Shown piece by piece: positions 1-7,872 of a stretch of 64,000 bases of DNA. The notes below the pieces were generated by a model, which did not search any database, was not told the origin of the DNA, and was given only the letters and a program-made list of their open reading frames with translations. Position 1 is the stretch's first letter. Each line of letters opens with the position of its first letter. A program made the position numbers and the translations under genes. Origin of the DNA: Rhodospirillaceae bacterium (GTDB taxonomy: Bacteria; Pseudomonadota; Alphaproteobacteria; GCA-2731375); the NCBI GenBank assembly GCA_018660265.1, contig JABJKS010000094.1, positions 1 to 64,000 of the forward strand. Direction: 5' to 3'.

Positions 1-1332
1 ATCTCGAATTCGATTAATCGCCTTTTGTGGTAACGGGCCAAGATTGAGCGTCGGGTGTCTGCGGTTTGTCGGTGCGAGGTCTCCGTTCGCAGACATTTCT
101 GCATACATCGATGCCGCATCGCCAGCGGTCGCATCACTCCCAAAATCCTCGGGCGACAATTCGAGCTTATCGATGTTCCGATCAGCCGACAGTGTCATGA
201 CGCGCGACTTGGCGAGATCCATGCGTTGTATTCGGTCTGCCTTACCAAAAATTAGGGGTAAATATTGTTTACCCAGCCGCCATAAACTTTTGACGACTAT
301 TCCTAATCCTGCTTCCGAGATTGCCATTCCTTCAGGCAATTCGATGGGATCAACGAAAGCGATGTCTGTTGCCATAAGGAACGTATTTTCGTCGACATTA
401 CCTTCCCCGGCAGCGCCAGGATTGGATACATCTTCGTCAATATCGGAAGGATCTTGCTGACCCTTAGTAGAAGCTCCTCCATACTCACTCGCATCGTCCG
501 AGTCTCCCGATGGCTCTGGCGCACTGGGGTTGGGTTCGTCTTCGCCGTAATCGCTGAGACCATCGACATCCACTGATGTAGCACGTACGGCATTGTCCGT
601 AATCTCTTCATCAAGACCCGACGGGCCCTGCCGATCTTCGGGCAGTGCTTGGCCTTCCCGTTGCATTTCCTCGAAGGTCTTGCGGATGGGTTTGCCGTCG
701 CTGTCCAGTATGGGTTCGCCATCTGGTGTGACCAGCTTCAGGCCGGTGCCGTCGTCGGTGTTGCGCCAGGCGAAGGCGTCCAAGTCTCCTTCGTGCTTGG
801 CCAGTTCGGCCTTTGTGTAGGCCTCGACAGCCCCTGCATCGTAGTCGTTGGGGATGGCAAAGGTGTCCGTATAGGTGGTGTGGTCTTTGATGAACTTGTT
901 GACGGCTAACTTGGCGGCGTTGTGGGGGCTGCGGCCTGCGGCGGTCAAGCTGACTGCGTAGAGGTAGGCGGCGTCCTTTGTTTGTTCGGCCAGGGCCTCC
1001 GCGTCTGGGCTTGTTTCTTTGGCCACGGCCATGACGTCCGTCATGTTGGCGTCGAAGGTGTTTCGCAGCAGTTCCAGGTCCTCTTTTGAGAGGCCCTGTT
1101 CCAGGGTGGCCTTGCCTTTCGCCTCCGCCTGGAGCAGTTGCTTCAGGGCCGGGCGCATCTCTGGCTTACCGATGTGAGACGCCACGATGGGGGCGGAGGC
1201 GAAGGGGCTGGCCAGGGCCAGATCCCGCGCGCCCAGGGCTTGATGGCGACCTGTATTGGCCAGGGTGTGGAAGTAACCCCTTTGGTTATCCCTGATGCTG
1301 CTGATCTGGCGGTTGAAATAAACAAAGTAAAC
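1..1332 (-). pseudogene. Phage virion-type protein, N-terminally broken, runs off left edge
   Basis: An open frame of 444 codons runs on the minus strand from 1332 to the window edge without a stop, but its upstream end is a TAA at 1333-1335 and no convincing start codon follows. The frame opens with hydrophobic aromatic residues and then reads RGYFHTLANTGRHQALG and DLALASPFASAPIVASHIG, a style I associate with long structural or ejection proteins of alphaproteobacterial podophages (recollection, not a search). About 230 residues of mixed helix are followed by a very acidic Pro/Gly/Ser linker (codons about 235-290) and a more hydrophobic tail. Continuity over 1.3 kb and sensible composition support real coding; the missing start supports truncation. 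The neighbour on the plus strand is also broken, so this looks like a rearranged prophage remnant. Confidence 0.6.
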
Positions 1333-1593
1333 TTAAAGACCCATCCCTGGCGTTTACCAAAAGCAAGAGCCGAACGTTTATCTTATTTTCGTGGTCTTCG
1401 GAAAAACAAGCTCCTTGTACTGGATCGTGAAGCCAACCATGCCCTCTCGGGGCGTCCTGGTATGCGAACTGTGTCGGCAATTGAGGCTGAACGACAAGTC
1501 CTACGGGATTTGCCACCTTTGGCAGAAATCGCCCTCAACGCAATGGTGACGACGGATGCGATTGATGCCTATCTGCCGGTGGCACTACAATGA
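1243..1593 (+). pseudogene. 3' fragment of an unrecognised phage-region gene
   Basis: This plus-strand frame ends with a TGA overlapping the ATG of the next gene (ATGA at 1590-1593), the same coupling used by the downstream genes, so its 3' part is probably real coding. Its 5' part lies antisense to the well-supported minus-strand phage frame, so genuine coding probably begins only near 1320-1335. The credible C-terminal stretch is about 85 residues, basic, without membrane segments (for example LLVLDREANHALSGRPG and RTVSAIEAERQVLRDLPPLA). I do not recognise the family. The ATG at 1243 is only the most convenient start; the feature is best read as the surviving tail of a gene cut at the rearrangement point. 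Confidence 0.4.
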
Positions 1594-1928
1594 AACTCAT
1601 TCGTATAAGGCTAGCGCAGCCTATCCTTCACGCCGCCGCCTTGGCGGCTTTTTTTATGCCTATGTCATCGATCGCACAGCCGGTATGTGGTGATCGATCT
1701 GGTTTGCTCACGCGCCTGGGTGAGAAGTTTCACGAGGTGCCCGTTGCCCTTGGTCTGGCCGCATCTGGCCAGGTAGTTGAGGTGCTTACATCACCATCGG
1801 GTAGTTGGAGTATCATTGTCACCCATCCCCAGGGGCGATCCTGCCTTATGGGAGCCGGTCAGGGTTGGCAGGACCTGCCACGGCCACATGGCCCCGGCGA
1901 TAGAGCTGCCAAGGGCCCGGGGGCATGA
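1590..1928 (+). CDS. Small secreted protein of phage lysis region, unknown function
   Basis: The 112-residue product has a classic Sec signal peptide: a basic start (MKLIRIRLAQ), a hydrophobic alanine-rich core and a probable cut after MSSIAQ. The mature part begins PVCGDRSGLLTRLGEKF and contains a second cysteine (GRSCLMGAG), which could form a periplasmic disulfide. The pattern CGDR...GxVxEV...SGSWSI resembles small exported proteins I have seen annotated only as hypothetical in marine alphaproteobacteria; that is recollection. It overlaps both neighbours by ATGA, so it is probably translated as part of the same unit as the small membrane protein, holin and lysozyme downstream. A strong hairpin with a T-run lies inside the signal-peptide codons. 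An alternative start at 1656 would remove the signal peptide. Confidence 0.6.
   Translation: MKLIRIRLAQPILHAAALAAFFMPMSSIAQPVCGDRSGLLTRLGEKFHEVPVALGLAASGQVVEVLTSPSGSWSIIVTHPQGRSCLMGAGQGWQDLPRPHGPGDRAAKGPGA
1635..1655 (+). terminator. Intrinsic-terminator-like hairpin inside signal peptide codons
   Basis: The DNA GCCGC-CTTG-GCGGC followed by seven T residues would form a five-pair GC stem with a CUUG tetraloop and a U-tract. It lies in frame inside the start of the secreted-protein gene and encodes alanine-leucine-alanine-alanine-phenylalanine residues. It could end transcripts of the upstream broken gene or attenuate the lysis cassette, or be a coincidence of alanine codons followed by phenylalanine codons. 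Confidence 0.4.
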
Positions 1929-2116
1929 CCCGCATTGATGTTGCTGTCAGTGGTGCGGGTACGGGGGCCGCTATCTGGAATTTTTTCGCTTCAGGTCATC
2001 TGAATACACTGCTGGCAGCGATCATAGGCATTCTAACGATCTTGGTCCTATTGCAACGCTATCGCATTAATCGCCGGGAGCTTCGTAATAAAGGCACCAG
2101 TACGGGCGCAGAATAA
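1925..2116 (+). CDS. Small single-pass membrane protein, possible holin accessory
   Basis: The 63-residue protein starts at an ATG overlapping the previous stop (ATGA). It has a short glycine-rich N-terminus, one clear transmembrane helix (about residues 25-42, LNTLLAAIIGILTILVLLQ) and a basic cytoplasmic-type tail RYRINRRELRNK. Size, topology and place before a holin and an endolysin fit a pinholin, antiholin or spanin-like accessory, but I recognise no family and the role is inferred only from the neighbours. About 240 bases separate it from the holin. Confidence 0.5.
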   Translation: MTRIDVAVSGAGTGAAIWNFFASGHLNTLLAAIIGILTILVLLQRYRINRRELRNKGTSTGAE

Positions 2117-2182
2117 GCATCGCCCGAAGCGTCATCGTCACACAAAAAAGATCGGAAAAGTGTGCTGTCGTACCATTTAAAG

Positions 2183-2201
2183 CGCCAAAAACTGGCGTTT
2201 T
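2183..2201 (+). terminator. Weak intrinsic terminator
   Basis: CGCCA, a five-base A-rich loop and TGGCG are followed by four T residues. It follows the small membrane-protein gene and precedes the holin by about 155 bases. The T-run is short, so termination would be weak. The rest of 2117-2356 shows no gene I can support. Confidence 0.4.
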
Positions 2202-2356
2202 GCGCGAGGGGCCGACCAGAATGCCGTGATGTAAAAACACACTCTGGCCGACTCTTTCGCGGCCCTCACCCCGATTATTATGCAATTTCGCAGCGAAATG
2301 CAAGGTTTACGGTGCATTGCCGGATGGCAAGACTGCGCATCAATGAGGTATGGAAA

Positions 2357-2809
2357 ATGCTCTCTCTTTTAGGCTCATTACTGGGTTTCACAAGCTCGTT
2401 TCTGCCAAAGGTCATCGACTACTTTCAGGACCGCCGTGACAAGGCCCACGAGCTGGCATTGTTGGATCTGCAGATCGCGGCACAGCGAGACAGCCATCTA
2501 CAACGCCTCGAAGAAATCAATATCGATGCGGATATTCGCGAGGCCGAAAGCCTGCATCGCCATGATCGCAAGGTTGGCATCGGTTGGGTGGACGCCTTGC
2601 GCGGTTCCGTGCGGCCTGTAGTGACTTACATCATGGTGTTGGAATTCGTCTTTGTTAAATCTGCCGCCATGTATCTGATATTCGGCGCTGACGGCGTCAA
2701 TCTGGCGACGCTGAACATGGTATGGGATGACGAGACCAGGGCGTTGTTTGCCGCCATCCTGAGTTTTTGGTTCGGACACCGGGCCTTAAAAAGTTTTCAA
2801 GGCGCATGA
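2357..2809 (+). CDS. Three-helix holin of the GTA/phage type
   Basis: The 150-residue product has the layout of the GTA_holin_3TM family: an N-terminal hydrophobic/amphipathic segment (LSLLGSLLGFTSSFLPKVIDYF), a long charged helix rich in Arg, Glu and His (about 25-75), then two membrane helices (around RPVVTYIMVLEFVFVKSAAM and ALFAAILSFWFGHRAL). Such proteins let endolysin out of the cytoplasm or degrade membrane potential. The start at 2357 is chosen over longer in-frame starts because a GAGG-type site lies just upstream and the family begins near here. The stop overlaps the start of the lysozyme (ATGA), a typical holin-endolysin arrangement. It may be a working relic or a domesticated pair, since the surrounding phage genes are broken. 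Confidence 0.8.
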   Translation: MLSLLGSLLGFTSSFLPKVIDYFQDRRDKAHELALLDLQIAAQRDSHLQRLEEINIDADIREAESLHRHDRKVGIGWVDALRGSVRPVVTYIMVLEFVFVKSAAMYLIFGADGVNLATLNMVWDDETRALFAAILSFWFGHRALKSFQGA

Positions 2810-3249
2810 GGATATGCAGCGAAGGACTGTCGATAATTAAGGAATTTGAGGGCTGGTCCCGGCGGCCTTATCGAGACCCTATCGGCATCCCGACAATCGG
2901 TTATGGTTCCATCTGGGGTCTGGACCGAAAGCGGCTTACTATGGCCCATCGCGAGATTACCCAGGATGAGGGCGAGATCATGCTGACCAGAATGCTACAG
3001 CATGCGGAGCGCGCTGTAGCCCGATTAATCAAGACGCCGCTGACAAGCAGTGAATTCTCCGCGCTGGTATCTTTCACCTATAACCTTGGAGCTGGCAATC
3101 TGCAGCGCTCCACGCTGCGTATGAAGGCCAATCGCGGCGATAAAATTGGCGCGGCGGATGAATTTCCAAAATGGCGCAGGGCGGGCGGCAGAATTTTGGC
3201 CGGTTTGGTGCGCCGGCGTAAAGCAGAACAAGCATTATGGTTGAACTGA
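2806..3249 (+). CDS. Phage-type endolysin, GH24 lysozyme (muramidase)
   Basis: The 147-residue protein matches T4/P22-type lysozyme. Glu15 (EFEGW), Asp24 (YRDPIG) and Thr30 (PTIGYG) have the 9- and 6-residue spacing of the E-D-T catalytic triad. The helical lobe follows with SALVSFTYNLGAGNLQRSTL and the C-terminal RRKAEQALW typical of the family. It cuts the glycan strands of peptidoglycan. There is no signal peptide, so release should depend on the holin next door, with which it shares an ATGA overlap that also fixes the start at 2806. It is intact in length. The gene ends ten bases before the stop of the convergent ubiE and marks the right boundary of the phage remnant. Confidence 0.9.
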   Translation: MRICSEGLSIIKEFEGWSRRPYRDPIGIPTIGYGSIWGLDRKRLTMAHREITQDEGEIMLTRMLQHAERAVARLIKTPLTSSEFSALVSFTYNLGAGNLQRSTLRMKANRGDKIGAADEFPKWRRAGGRILAGLVRRRKAEQALWLN

Positions 3250-3259
3250 GATCGCCCGC

Positions 3260-4003
3260 CTAAATTCGCCATGCGGAGTGCATGGCGGCGACACCACCTG
3301 AGAGATTGCGATAGTTCACATTGCCCAGGCCGGCTTCTTTGATCATCGAAGCAAACGCGTCTTGATCAGGGAATGTTCGAATGCTTTCGGCAAGATAGCG
3401 ATAGGAGGCCTCGTCATCTGCCACAAAGTGGCCCAGGCGAGGGACGATCTCAAACGAATATTTGTCATACAGCCCCTCCAATCCGGGCAGGGCAAGCCGT
3501 GAAAATTCCAGGCACAGGAAGCGCCCACCTGGTTTTAGGACACGGCGCATTTCCGCCAACGCTTTTGGCTTATCAGTCATATTCCGGATGCCGAAGGCGC
3601 AAGTGACTACATCCACCGAGGCATCGGGAATGGGTAGATCCTCGCCATTGGCGCAAAGCCATTCAATGGCACCGTTGGCGCGCCGGCTTTCCGCGCGTTT
3701 TTGTCCAACCAACAGCATTTCCTGATTGATGTCCGCCACGGTGACCCTGCCGCCACCAGCATTCAAAAATCTGAAGGCAATATCCCCTGTTCCCCCTGCC
3801 AGGTCCAATAGATGCATATTCGCCCTGGGGCGCAGCCAGGTGATAAACGCCGCCTTCCACAAACGGTGTAAACCGCCTGACATCAGATCATTCATCACAT
3901 CGTAGCGTCCGGCAACTGAATCAAAAACATCGCGCACCCGGTTGGCCTTTTCCTGCCACGGAATCGATTCAAAGCCGAAATCTGTATTGGCACCAAAAGC
4001 CAT
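3260..4003 (-). CDS. ubiE: Demethylmenaquinone/2-polyprenyl-benzoquinol C-methyltransferase UbiE
   Basis: UbiE methylates carbon of the quinone ring during ubiquinone (and menaquinone) synthesis using S-adenosylmethionine, as part of the membrane-associated Ubi complex. The 247-residue reading contains the family start ([27 protein letters not shown]), the SAM-binding motif [12 protein letters not shown] at about 67-77, the [11 protein letters not shown] region and the C-terminal FRNLSGG-type stretch (here [17 protein letters not shown]). I prefer the ATG at 4003 because a GGAG lies about ten bases upstream and alphaproteobacterial homologues begin near the TDFGFE block; a start at 4045 is also possible. 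It is divergent from mutM. Confidence 0.93.
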   Translation of the reverse strand: MAFGANTDFGFESIPWQEKANRVRDVFDSVAGRYDVMNDLMSGGLHRLWKAAFITWLRPRANMHLLDLAGGTGDIAFRFLNAGGGRVTVADINQEMLLVGQKRAESRRANGAIEWLCANGEDLPIPDASVDVVTCAFGIRNMTDKPKALAEMRRVLKPGGRFLCLEFSRLALPGLEGLYDKYSFEIVPRLGHFVADDEASYRYLAESIRTFPDQDAFASMIKEAGLGNVNYRNLSGGVAAMHSAWRI

Positions 4004-4100
4004 TGCCGGGTCGCTCCGCAGTTCAACTAATCGGTTATATATCATAGCACGCTTTATCAGACCCTTGGCAGTGGCAGGAAAGATCGGCTACAAATTCCTT

Positions 4101-4925
4101 ATGCCTGAACTCCCTGAAGTTGAAACTGTTTGCCGTGGCCTTGAAAGTCCCCTTGTGGGACGGCGTTTGAGCAAGGTCACCCAACGTCGCGATAACCTGC
4201 GCTGGCCGTTTCCGGATGATTTTGCCGCTCGTTTGGAGGGCCGCACCGTACAGCGCCTGTACCGGCGGGCGAAATTCATTCTGGCTGATCTGGATGATGG
4301 TTGGGTTTGGATGACCCATCTTGGCATGTCGGGTCGGATGTTTATTCACGATGGCCTAGCACCAGAGCCGGCGAAACATGACCATGTCTTGTTGGAAACC
4401 AATGGGGGACACACGGTAGTCTATCAAGATCATCGCCGTTTTGGCATGATGGACTTGGTTCGGGCAGAGGACCTGAACCAACATCGCCTGTTGCGGGACC
4501 TCGGCCCAGAGCCTTTGGGCAACGAATTTAATAACGTGCTCCTATCCAACGCTCTGCGTGGCCGGCGAACACCCATCAAGTCCGCCCTGCTGGATCAAAA
4601 AATCGTTGCCGGTTTGGGTAATATCTACGTTTGTGAGGCTTTGTTCCATACAGGCATCTCGCCCCGCCGTCTGGCCGCGTCAGTTGCTGGGCGCCGGGCG
4701 GAGCGTTTGGTGCCTGCTATTCGCGACGTCCTGAACAAGGCCATTGCCAAGGGGGGATCCACTTTGCGGGACTATGTCCAGGCATCGGGAGAGTTGGGGT
4801 ATTTCCAGCACGAATTCACCGTCTATGGTCGTGAAGGTGAAGCATGCGTTCAGTGCGGCCAGCCAATCAAACGGATTGTTCAGGCCGGCCGGTCCACATT
4901 CTTTTGTTCAAAATGCCAGCGATAG
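4101..4925 (+). CDS. mutM: Formamidopyrimidine-DNA glycosylase MutM (Fpg)
   Basis: MutM removes 8-oxoguanine and formamidopyrimidines from DNA and nicks the abasic site. The 274-residue protein starts PELPEVETV, giving the catalytic N-terminal proline and Glu after Met removal; this fixes the ATG at 4101 against a longer frame. The LGMSGR loop, the helix-two-turn-helix region ([20 protein letters not shown]) and a C-terminal zinc finger with Cys249, Cys252, Cys269 and Cys272 are all present. Length is normal for the family. It is read divergently from ubiE across about 100 bases. Confidence 0.96.
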   Translation: MPELPEVETVCRGLESPLVGRRLSKVTQRRDNLRWPFPDDFAARLEGRTVQRLYRRAKFILADLDDGWVWMTHLGMSGRMFIHDGLAPEPAKHDHVLLETNGGHTVVYQDHRRFGMMDLVRAEDLNQHRLLRDLGPEPLGNEFNNVLLSNALRGRRTPIKSALLDQKIVAGLGNIYVCEALFHTGISPRRLAASVAGRRAERLVPAIRDVLNKAIAKGGSTLRDYVQASGELGYFQHEFTVYGREGEACVQCGQPIKRIVQAGRSTFFCSKCQR

Positions 4926-4997
4926 GGTGTTCCAGCTGTCAGCCCTGCTATAGTCGCGGTAATCGTGATGGAATAATCGATAAATAGGAGCGACCCC

Positions 4998-5753
4998 ATG
5001 AGTAAGGTCCTTGTAGAAATAGATGGCCCGGTACGAACCATAACCTTGAACCGACCGGAAAAACGCAATGCGTTGGACCCGGAGACCCTGGATGGGTTAA
5101 GCGCGGCTTTTCCCGATGCGCCGGGCGTCGACGAACGGGTAGCGGTTGTTCGCGCCAATGGGCCATCATTTTGTTCCGGCATGGATTTAGGCCAGAAGGC
5201 CGCTGGCCTGGGTAAGCCCGGCGCAATTGAGGTCATGTTACGCCGGGTTGAGGTTTATCCCCTACCCGTGGTCGCCGTAGTGCATGGCCCCGCCATCGCA
5301 GGGGGCAACGAATTGGCCTTGCATTGCGATTTCGTTGTCGCTGCCAGCACCGCCATTTTCGGTATGTCCCTGGCCCAGATCGGCCTGGCACCGACGTGGT
5401 TTCTGGCCAAAAAGTTGATGGAAGTCGCAGGGCCTGTGGCCATGCGGGAAATCCTGTTGCTAGGTGATCCGCTGCCGGCAACCCGCATGCATGAACTTGG
5501 TCTCATCGCGCGGGTGGCAGAGCCGGATGCTTTGGACGGTGAGGCCCAGAAAATCATAGACCGGTTAGCCGCCAATGCGCCGATGTCACTTCGCAATATG
5601 AAGGCTATGATGGTTCGGCAAATGGCCTTCCGCGAAGCGACCGACTATGACGATCTGAACGCAGATGTCGCCAAAGTCGCCGCGTCCGCCGATGCCCTAG
5701 AGGGTGTCAAAGCCAGATTGGAACGCCGTAAGCCGAATTTTCGCGGCGAATAA
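4998..5753 (+). CDS. Enoyl-CoA hydratase/isomerase (crotonase) family protein
   Basis: The 251-residue protein has the crotonase fold: NRPEKRNALD near the N-terminus, FCSGMDL (first oxyanion-hole segment) and the HGPAIAGGNELAL segment, which supplies the second oxyanion NH and the Glu equivalent to Glu144 of rat hydratase. The second catalytic glutamate of true hydratases falls in the segment FGMSLAQIGLAP and appears replaced by leucine in my alignment, as in several isomerases and hydrolases of the superfamily. I therefore call the superfamily, not the substrate. A purine-rich site (AGGAG) lies just before the ATG. It follows mutM in the same direction after 72 bases, and nothing near it names a pathway. 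Confidence 0.85.
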   Translation: MSKVLVEIDGPVRTITLNRPEKRNALDPETLDGLSAAFPDAPGVDERVAVVRANGPSFCSGMDLGQKAAGLGKPGAIEVMLRRVEVYPLPVVAVVHGPAIAGGNELALHCDFVVAASTAIFGMSLAQIGLAPTWFLAKKLMEVAGPVAMREILLLGDPLPATRMHELGLIARVAEPDALDGEAQKIIDRLAANAPMSLRNMKAMMVRQMAFREATDYDDLNADVAKVAASADALEGVKARLERRKPNFRGE

Positions 5754-5831
5754 TTCGGGTTGATTGAGGCTCACCGATTAGTCACTGCCAGGGATCTGAT
5801 GGATGTGGCAGTCTACTAGATGGACCTTTTT

Positions 5832-6242
5832 TTATGCCGCGAACCCGACTACTTCGCTAATTTCCCGTCCCAGATCAGGGGCGGAAATTGGCTTGGTCAG
5901 TACTTTGGCAGCACCAATTTGCATCGCAACCTCATGCAAAAGTCCGTCGCTGTCACCGGTTAGAATTAACACTGGTATCTGGGCCAAATCAGCGTTCTTG
6001 TGGCGGCGCAGTTTGTTGCAAAACGTCATCCCGTCACCATCTTTCATGTGTAGATCGCAGATCACAAAATCCGGGAGTATTTCACCTGGCGTTTCGAGCC
6101 TTTCATAGGCTTCCTTGCCATCAGCAGCCTCGATTACGTCCGTTACGCCCACTTGAGACAACAGTTTACGAACGATTGACCGCATGGTGCGTTGATCATC
6201 AACAATCATCGCGCGCAGCGATACAAACAAATCAATCGACAT
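5832..6242 (-). CDS. Stand-alone CheY-like response regulator, riboswitch-controlled
   Basis: The 136-residue protein is a single receiver domain: acidic pair Asp15/Asp16, phosphoacceptor Asp63 (VICDLHMKDGDG), Thr95 (ILTGDSD) and Lys117 (LTKPIS), all at receiver spacing. There is no output domain, so it should act by protein contact, as CheY-type or phosphorelay proteins do. The ATG at 6242 has AAGGA eight bases upstream; a longer frame would start inside the riboswitch and is rejected. Its 5' leader is a c-di-GMP-I riboswitch, linking its synthesis to c-di-GMP. It lies about 190 bases after ccmI on the same strand, and no histidine kinase is adjacent. Confidence 0.9.
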   Translation of the reverse strand: MSIDLFVSLRAMIVDDQRTMRSIVRKLLSQVGVTDVIEAADGKEAYERLETPGEILPDFVICDLHMKDGDGMTFCNKLRRHKNADLAQIPVLILTGDSDGLLHEVAMQIGAAKVLTKPISAPDLGREISEVVGFAA

Positions 6243-6256
6243 TAGAGCTATTCCTT

Positions 6257-6336
6257 CCGGCGGTCCCGCTATCTGGATCATCCAGACCGGTGACTTTGCG
6301 TCCCGCCGTCGCCGACGGTTTGCCTTTTGCGTAGCC
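6257..6336 (-). promoter_or_regulatory. Cyclic di-GMP-I (GEMM) riboswitch aptamer
   Basis: Read on the minus strand, this leader has the core blocks of the GEMM/c-di-GMP-I class in order: ACGCAAAAGGCAAACC (GGCAAACC at 6324-6317), a hairpin CCGUCG-GCGA-CGGCGG with a GNRA tetraloop, GGGACGCAAAG (6304-6294), a second arm with a TCTGGA/TCCAGA stem, and TAGCGGG (6271-6265) leading into ACCGCCGG. This matches the architecture of Vibrio cholerae Vc2, where the GNRA-capped stem is also directly joined to GACGCAAAG. By my alignment the two G residues in AAGGC are kept, so c-di-GMP rather than cGAMP is the likely ligand. The ribosome site AAGGA follows the last stem immediately, pointing to control of translation. 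On or off behaviour cannot be told. Confidence 0.85.
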
Positions 6337-6432
6337 CTACCGGTGATGTGCCCTTTTTTGGCTTTTCACCGTTCTTGGCATCGACGTTAGCATCGATTTA
6401 TTTAAGGAATTGTAAATGGCTGTACTGGGTGA

Positions 6433-7872
6433 CTATTTTGCAGTTTCCAGCCGTTTAATTGCGGCATTTAGGCTTTCACGTTCTTTGCTACCTTTGGGCA
6501 GTTGATCGCGCAGACGCTGCCAGCGTTCCATGGCCGTCTTCGCGCGGCCCGCACCGGCATCCGCCATGCCAAGAAACCACAGGGCCCGTGGGTTGTTGGG
6601 CTGTAGTGTTTCGAGTTTCCGCAATATCTCCAAAGTCGTTTCGGGTAATACCTGCTCTGGTGGGGCGTCTTTTATCAAAACTATGACCTGCGCATTTAAA
6701 GGTTCCGGGTCTTTAGGCCGTAGCGCCGCTGCATGGCCGTAGGCACCAGCAGATTCGGCTTTTTTACCTAGAACGCCATAGGCTTTGCCCAGGCGCATCC
6801 AGCCGGAAAAATCACCAGGTTCGTCTTTCAGTCGATCCGCCAGGCGCTGCACCATGGATTGTATGAATTCCTGGCGTTCAGAGGGCGATAAATCCGCCGC
6901 AGCGGCCATCGCGGCACGATCTGGCCCTGGCGCCGCATCAGATTTGAGTGGGGGGGCTGTCTTGCGCTCGCTGGGCGTTGCGGCTTCCGCCAGGTCGTTT
7001 GTGGGGTCGACGCCAATTTGTTGTGCCACCCGGCGGATCTGTTCGGCAAGTGCCGCTCTGTTGTCACTGTCAGCAGGCAACTCGTTGTACAGCGCCAACC
7101 ACGCATCGTAAGCACTTTGCGGTTGCCCGGCCTGCAAGTCTGCCAAGGCAAGGAAGTAACGTGCGGCCAATTGTTTTGGCGCTAGTGCCTGCGCGGTCTT
7201 AAAGGCGCGCAATGCCTCCGGGGTAACCGTACCCCCTGCGGCTTTGGTAAGAATATCGCCGAAGGCGACCTGCAATTCCGCATCGTCATTCGAAAGATCC
7301 AACGCCCGGCGCAAAACCTTGGCGGCATCGTCAAATCGATTTAACGCAGCATATGACCGGCCCAGTAGAATCCAGCCATCCCGGTCATCTGGCTGGTTTT
7401 CCAATCGTTTCGCCAAGCGAGAGACCATTTCAATGATTTGTTGGTTTTGGTCCTCAGTCAAATTCTGCTGTGCCGGTGCTGGTGCCGGTACTGAAATTTC
7501 CCGCTCCGCCAGGGGTTGGTCCTTTTCTTCCGGCAGACCAAGCTGGGTGTAGAGCAAAAGAGTAAGTGCCGGCAGCATAAGAGCGATCACAACAGCGGTC
7601 ATTGCGGAAGGCGCTAAAGATACGCTATGGCTTTGACCATGTTCTGCAGCACGCAATATGCGACGTTCTATTTCCCGCTTCGTTTCATCCGCTTCCTGTT
7701 CCGTCAATGCATTGGCGGCAAGTTCGGCCTCTACTTCCCGTAGTTGATCCCGATAAACTTCCAAATCATGATCCAGGCGATCGTTGACCCTCTGTGCGGG
7801 CCTCAACAACGGCCACAAAATAGGCAGCACAGCCAACAGGGTCAGGCCGGCAATCCCTAACCAAACACTCAT
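6433..7872 (-). CDS. ccmI: Cytochrome c maturation protein CcmI (CycH), TPR apocytochrome chaperone
   Basis: CcmI holds apocytochrome c and delivers it to the CcmFH heme ligase at the periplasmic face of the membrane. The 479-residue protein has an N-terminal membrane helix (LGIAGLTLLAVLPILWPLL), the charged cytoplasmic loop with a leucine-zipper-like region (LEVYRDQLREVEAELAANA) and a second helix (about 88-110). A long periplasmic part follows, with TPR blocks such as GRSYAALNRFDDAAKVLRRA and GKAYGVLGKKAESAGAYGHA. This length fits the long CycH type of alphaproteobacteria. It overlaps ccmH by ATGA and ends the ccm operon. Confidence 0.93.
   Translation of the reverse strand: MSVWLGIAGLTLLAVLPILWPLLRPAQRVNDRLDHDLEVYRDQLREVEAELAANALTEQEADETKREIERRILRAAEHGQSHSVSLAPSAMTAVVIALMLPALTLLLYTQLGLPEEKDQPLAEREISVPAPAPAQQNLTEDQNQQIIEMVSRLAKRLENQPDDRDGWILLGRSYAALNRFDDAAKVLRRALDLSNDDAELQVAFGDILTKAAGGTVTPEALRAFKTAQALAPKQLAARYFLALADLQAGQPQSAYDAWLALYNELPADSDNRAALAEQIRRVAQQIGVDPTNDLAEAATPSERKTAPPLKSDAAPGPDRAAMAAAADLSPSERQEFIQSMVQRLADRLKDEPGDFSGWMRLGKAYGVLGKKAESAGAYGHAAALRPKDPEPLNAQVIVLIKDAPPEQVLPETTLEILRKLETLQPNNPRALWFLGMADAGAGRAKTAMERWQRLRDQLPKGSKERESLNAAIKRLETAK

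Noticed and set aside
303-722. Minus-strand frame of 139 codons in the phage region
   Set aside because: It lies within the better-supported 444-codon frame on the same strand in another phase, and its composition (Arg, Pro and Met rich) is that of a shadow.
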